Shown here: positions 61,789 through 64,000 of the stretch, in pieces | Numbering within the stretch: the first letter of the stretch is position 1 | How the letters are laid out: each line of letters opens with the position of its first letter | Origin: Lysobacter capsici | GTDB lineage: Bacteria > Pseudomonadota > Gammaproteobacteria > Xanthomonadales > Xanthomonadaceae | Assembly (NCBI RefSeq): GCF_018732085.1 | Contig: NZ_CP076103.1 | Location: forward strand, 5,146,001-5,210,000 | Length of the DNA stretch: 64,000 nt | Reading direction: 5' to 3' | The notes under the pieces: model-generated | What the model was told of the DNA's origin: nothing | What the model saw: the letters and a program-made list of their open reading frames with translations, nothing else | Databases searched by the model: none | Program-made: the position numbers and the translations under genes

Positions 61789-61985
61789 CGCAAGGTCGAA
61801 GTAACGCAACCGGGCGATCACCGCGCCCGACGCGCGCACCGCCACGATCACCACGGCCGCCACCCAAGCGGCCGTGCCGGACTTCCGAACCGGCCGCCCC
61901 GCGCGGCCGCTGTACCGATCTGCGACCCGCGCGCGGCGCGTGTTGGTTCCTTTCACCGCAATCCCAACGCTTGAGGACGTCGAAG

Positions 61986-62678
61986 ATGGACACCCTGGTT
62001 TCGATCAAACACCTCACCAAGACTTATCAGCGCGGCCCGGAAAAGGTCGAAGTACTGCACGGCATCAACCTGGACATCGCCAAGGGCGATTTCGTCGCGC
62101 TGATGGGCCCGTCGGGTTCGGGCAAGAGCACGCTGCTCAACCTGATCGGCGGACTGGACAATCCCACCGGCGGCGAAATCACCATCGAAGGCGAGCGCAT
62201 CGATCGCCTCAGCGCCGGCCAGTTGTCGCAGTGGCGCAGCCGCCATGTCGGCTTCGTATTCCAGTTCTACAACCTGATGCCGGCCCTGACCGCGCAACGC
62301 AACGTCGAACTGCCGCTGCTGCTGTCGCCGTTGAACGGCGCCCAGCGCAAGCGCAACGCCGAAATCGCCCTGACCCTGGTCGGCCTGGCCGACCGCCGCA
62401 GCCACCGCCCGAACGAACTGTCCGGCGGCCAGCAGCAGCGCGTGGCGATCGCGCGCGCGATCGTGTCCGACCCGACCTTGCTGATCTGCGACGAACCCAC
62501 CGGCGATCTGGACCGGCACGCGGCCGAGGAAATCCTCAACTTGCTGCAACTGCTCAACCGCGAACACGGCAAGACCATCGTCATGGTGACCCACGACCCC
62601 AAGGCCGCCGAGTACGCCACCCACACCCTGCACCTCGACAAGGGCACCCTGGTCGAGCAGCAGTCGCACGCGGCATGA
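61986..62678 (+). CDS. ABC transporter ATP-binding protein (MacB/LolD type)
   Basis: 230 residues. Walker A GPSGSGKSTLLNLIGG (about 42), Q-loop FQFYNLMPALT, signature LSGGQQQRVAIARAI, Walker B LLICDEPTGDLDRH. The LolD/MacB subfamily works with FtsX-like permeases. Start at 61986 chosen because of GGACGTCGAAG spacing and the family's start pattern VSIKHLTKTY. Confidence 0.9.
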   Translation: MDTLVSIKHLTKTYQRGPEKVEVLHGINLDIAKGDFVALMGPSGSGKSTLLNLIGGLDNPTGGEITIEGERIDRLSAGQLSQWRSRHVGFVFQFYNLMPALTAQRNVELPLLLSPLNGAQRKRNAEIALTLVGLADRRSHRPNELSGGQQQRVAIARAIVSDPTLLICDEPTGDLDRHAAEEILNLLQLLNREHGKTIVMVTHDPKAAEYATHTLHLDKGTLVEQQSHAA

Positions 62679-62694
62679 GTCGGGAGCGGCCATC

Positions 62695-63861
62695 ATGAAA
62701 TATTTCCATCTGATCTGGGCCGAGCTGATGCGGCGCAAGACGCGCACGGCGCTGACCTTGCTGTCGATCATCGCCGCGTTCCTGCTGTTCGGCCTGCTCG
62801 ACGGCGTGCGCGAAAGCTTCGAGCAAGCCGGCAACAGCGCCAACGGCGCCAAGCGGCTGCAGACCGGCTCGCGCCTGTCGTTCATCCAGCAACTGCCGAT
62901 GTCGCTCAACGACCGCATCGCGCAGGTTCCCGGCGTCAAGCAGGTCACCTATGCGAACTGGTTCGGCGGCGCCTACCAAGACCCGCACAACCAGATTTTC
63001 AGCTTCGGCGTGGCCGACAACTATCTGGATCTGTATCCGGAAATGGCCGTGTCCGCCGCGCACCGCAAGGCGTTCGCCGCCACCCGCACCGGCGTGCTGG
63101 TCGGCGAAGGGCTGATGAAGCGCTTCAACTGGAAAGTCGGACAGAAACTGCCGCTGCAGTCGACGATCTTCACCAGCAGCGACGGCACCAAGAACTGGAG
63201 CTTCGACATCGTCGGCACGCTCGCGGCCACCGACAAGAAGTCCGGCGGCTGGTTCGACCAGATGATCCTGCTGCACTGGAAGTACTTCGACGATTCCACG
63301 CCCTACAACCGCGGCCAGGTCGGCTGGTACGTGACCGAGGTCAACGACGTGAACCAGAGCGACCGCGTGGCCAAGGCCATCGACGCGATCTCGGCCAATT
63401 CCGATCACGAGACCAAGACCCAGACCGAAGCGGCGGCGACCGCGAGCTGGATGAAGCAGATGGCCGACGTCGGCCTGATCGTCGGCTCGATCATGGGCGC
63501 GGTGTTCTTCACCCTGGTGCTGCTGACCGGCAACACCATGGCCCAGGCGGTGCGCGAACGCACCTCCGAACTCGCCGTGCTCAAGACCATCGGCTTCCCC
63601 GACCGCAGCGTGCTGTTGCTGGTGCTGGCCGAATCGGTGTTGCTGCTGTTGTTGGGCGGCACGATCGGCGTGGCCATGGCCGATGGACTCGGCCCGATCG
63701 TCAACGCCGGCAGCAACGGCGCGATCAACGTGCCGCCGATCCGTTGGCACAGTTGGTCGGTGGCGTTGATGCTGATGGTCGGCATCGGCCTGTTGGTCGG
63801 CCTCTTGCCGGCGATCCGCGCCATGCGCTTGAACATCGTCGATGCATTGGCCGGACGCTAA
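62695..63861 (+). CDS. ABC transporter permease, FtsX/MacB type
   Basis: 388 residues. One N-terminal helix (LTLLSIIAAFLLFGLLDGV), a periplasmic domain of about 210 residues with NWFGGAYQDPHNQIFSF, and three C-terminal helices (from about 260: VGLIVGSIMGAVFFTLVLL; VLLLVLAESVLLLLLGG; WSVALMLMVGIGLLVGLLPA). The MacB-type permease couples ATP hydrolysis to outward transport without transporting substrates through the membrane itself. Starts 14 bases after the ATPase gene. Confidence 0.87.
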   Translation: MKYFHLIWAELMRRKTRTALTLLSIIAAFLLFGLLDGVRESFEQAGNSANGAKRLQTGSRLSFIQQLPMSLNDRIAQVPGVKQVTYANWFGGAYQDPHNQIFSFGVADNYLDLYPEMAVSAAHRKAFAATRTGVLVGEGLMKRFNWKVGQKLPLQSTIFTSSDGTKNWSFDIVGTLAATDKKSGGWFDQMILLHWKYFDDSTPYNRGQVGWYVTEVNDVNQSDRVAKAIDAISANSDHETKTQTEAAATASWMKQMADVGLIVGSIMGAVFFTLVLLTGNTMAQAVRERTSELAVLKTIGFPDRSVLLLVLAESVLLLLLGGTIGVAMADGLGPIVNAGSNGAINVPPIRWHSWSVALMLMVGIGLLVGLLPAIRAMRLNIVDALAGR

Positions 63862-63873
63862 CGGAGAGCGCAC

Positions 63874-64000
63874 ATGAAAAAGTTCCTATCGTTCTTACGC
63901 GGCCTGCTGACCTTCGCGGCCCTGGCCGCCGGCCTGGTGGCCTGGGCGCTCGCGCCGTGGCCGGTGTTGCTCGGCCTCGCCGTCGCGTTCGCCTTGTGGA
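63874..64000 (+). CDS. Start of a membrane protein, cut by window end
   Basis: 42 residues visible from the ATG at 63874, preceded by GGAGAG. The sequence begins MKKFLSFLRGLLTFAALAAG and is hydrophobic throughout, so it is a membrane protein; it follows the permease gene after 12 bases and is probably in the same operon, perhaps a second permease or an accessory membrane factor. Nothing more can be said. Confidence 0.65.
   Translation, partial: MKKFLSFLRGLLTFAALAAGLVAWALAPWPVLLGLAVAFALW

Overview
The window is GC-rich, densely coded bacterial DNA with little intergenic space. Several family-level signs point to Xanthomonadaceae, most likely Lysobacter. These are a protein ending in an XVIPCD-type type IV secretion tail, a Tat-exported L2-like class A beta-lactamase, a split B12-dependent ribonucleotide reductase, a candidate Clp/CRP site before a surface protein, and many GTAGGAGC..CGCGACC and GTGGGAGGGGCTT dispersed repeats. 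The genus is inferred from these; no marker gene is present. No rRNA, tRNA, CRISPR array, transposase or integrase was seen.

Layout. 1-1350: end of a gene, then repeat-rich non-coding DNA. 1351-4956 (minus strand): TonB-family protein, secreted CxxC protein, a 45-residue peptide gene, a terminator-like hairpin, a stand-alone YcaO enzyme and a lipoprotein. The peptide, hairpin and YcaO enzyme look like an undescribed RiPP locus and are the most interesting part of the window. 5050-9120: accessory region with a probable T4SS effector (HExxH plus EF-hand plus XVIPCD) divergent from two paralogous lipoproteins that may be its immunity proteins. 9375-11474: 42-bp minisatellite, two small XRE-type regulators with visible operators, and an AT-rich membrane gene. 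11570-22779: VOC protein, small hypotheticals, M28 peptidase, LysR/MFS pair, beta-lactamase, and an NHL-propeller protein fused to an M23 peptidase.

22915-36582: DUF2383 protein; ligase-associated exonuclease and ATP-dependent DNA ligase (overlapping); UvrA2-like ABC protein; a hybrid-less histidine kinase with two receiver proteins; a Nei-like glycosylase; a DUF72 protein; a GAF histidine kinase that has lost its phospho-acceptor His; and a thioredoxin-reductase-like flavoprotein. 36788-39521: serine hydrolase divergent from an ECF sigma and membrane-partner operon, with a long palindrome between them. 39717-45395: delta-60 repeat protein, and NrdJ split in two with a histone H1-like gene between the halves. 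46192-54822: HtrA protease, a DUF883/YqjE/YqjK-type membrane trio, AI-2E family permease, endonuclease V, HAD phosphatase with leucyl aminopeptidase, and an exported-looking deoxyribosyltransferase-like protein. 54823-60258: 203-bp tandem repeats, then two large exported DUF11-type proteins sharing a near-identical C-terminal domain. 60535-64000: a MacA/MacB-like efflux system (adaptor, ATPase, permease) and a gene cut by the window edge.

Genes that plausibly work together: the YcaO/peptide pair; effector and lipoproteins; kinase with two receivers; sigma factor with its membrane partner; the two NrdJ halves; exonuclease with ligase; adaptor, ATPase and permease.
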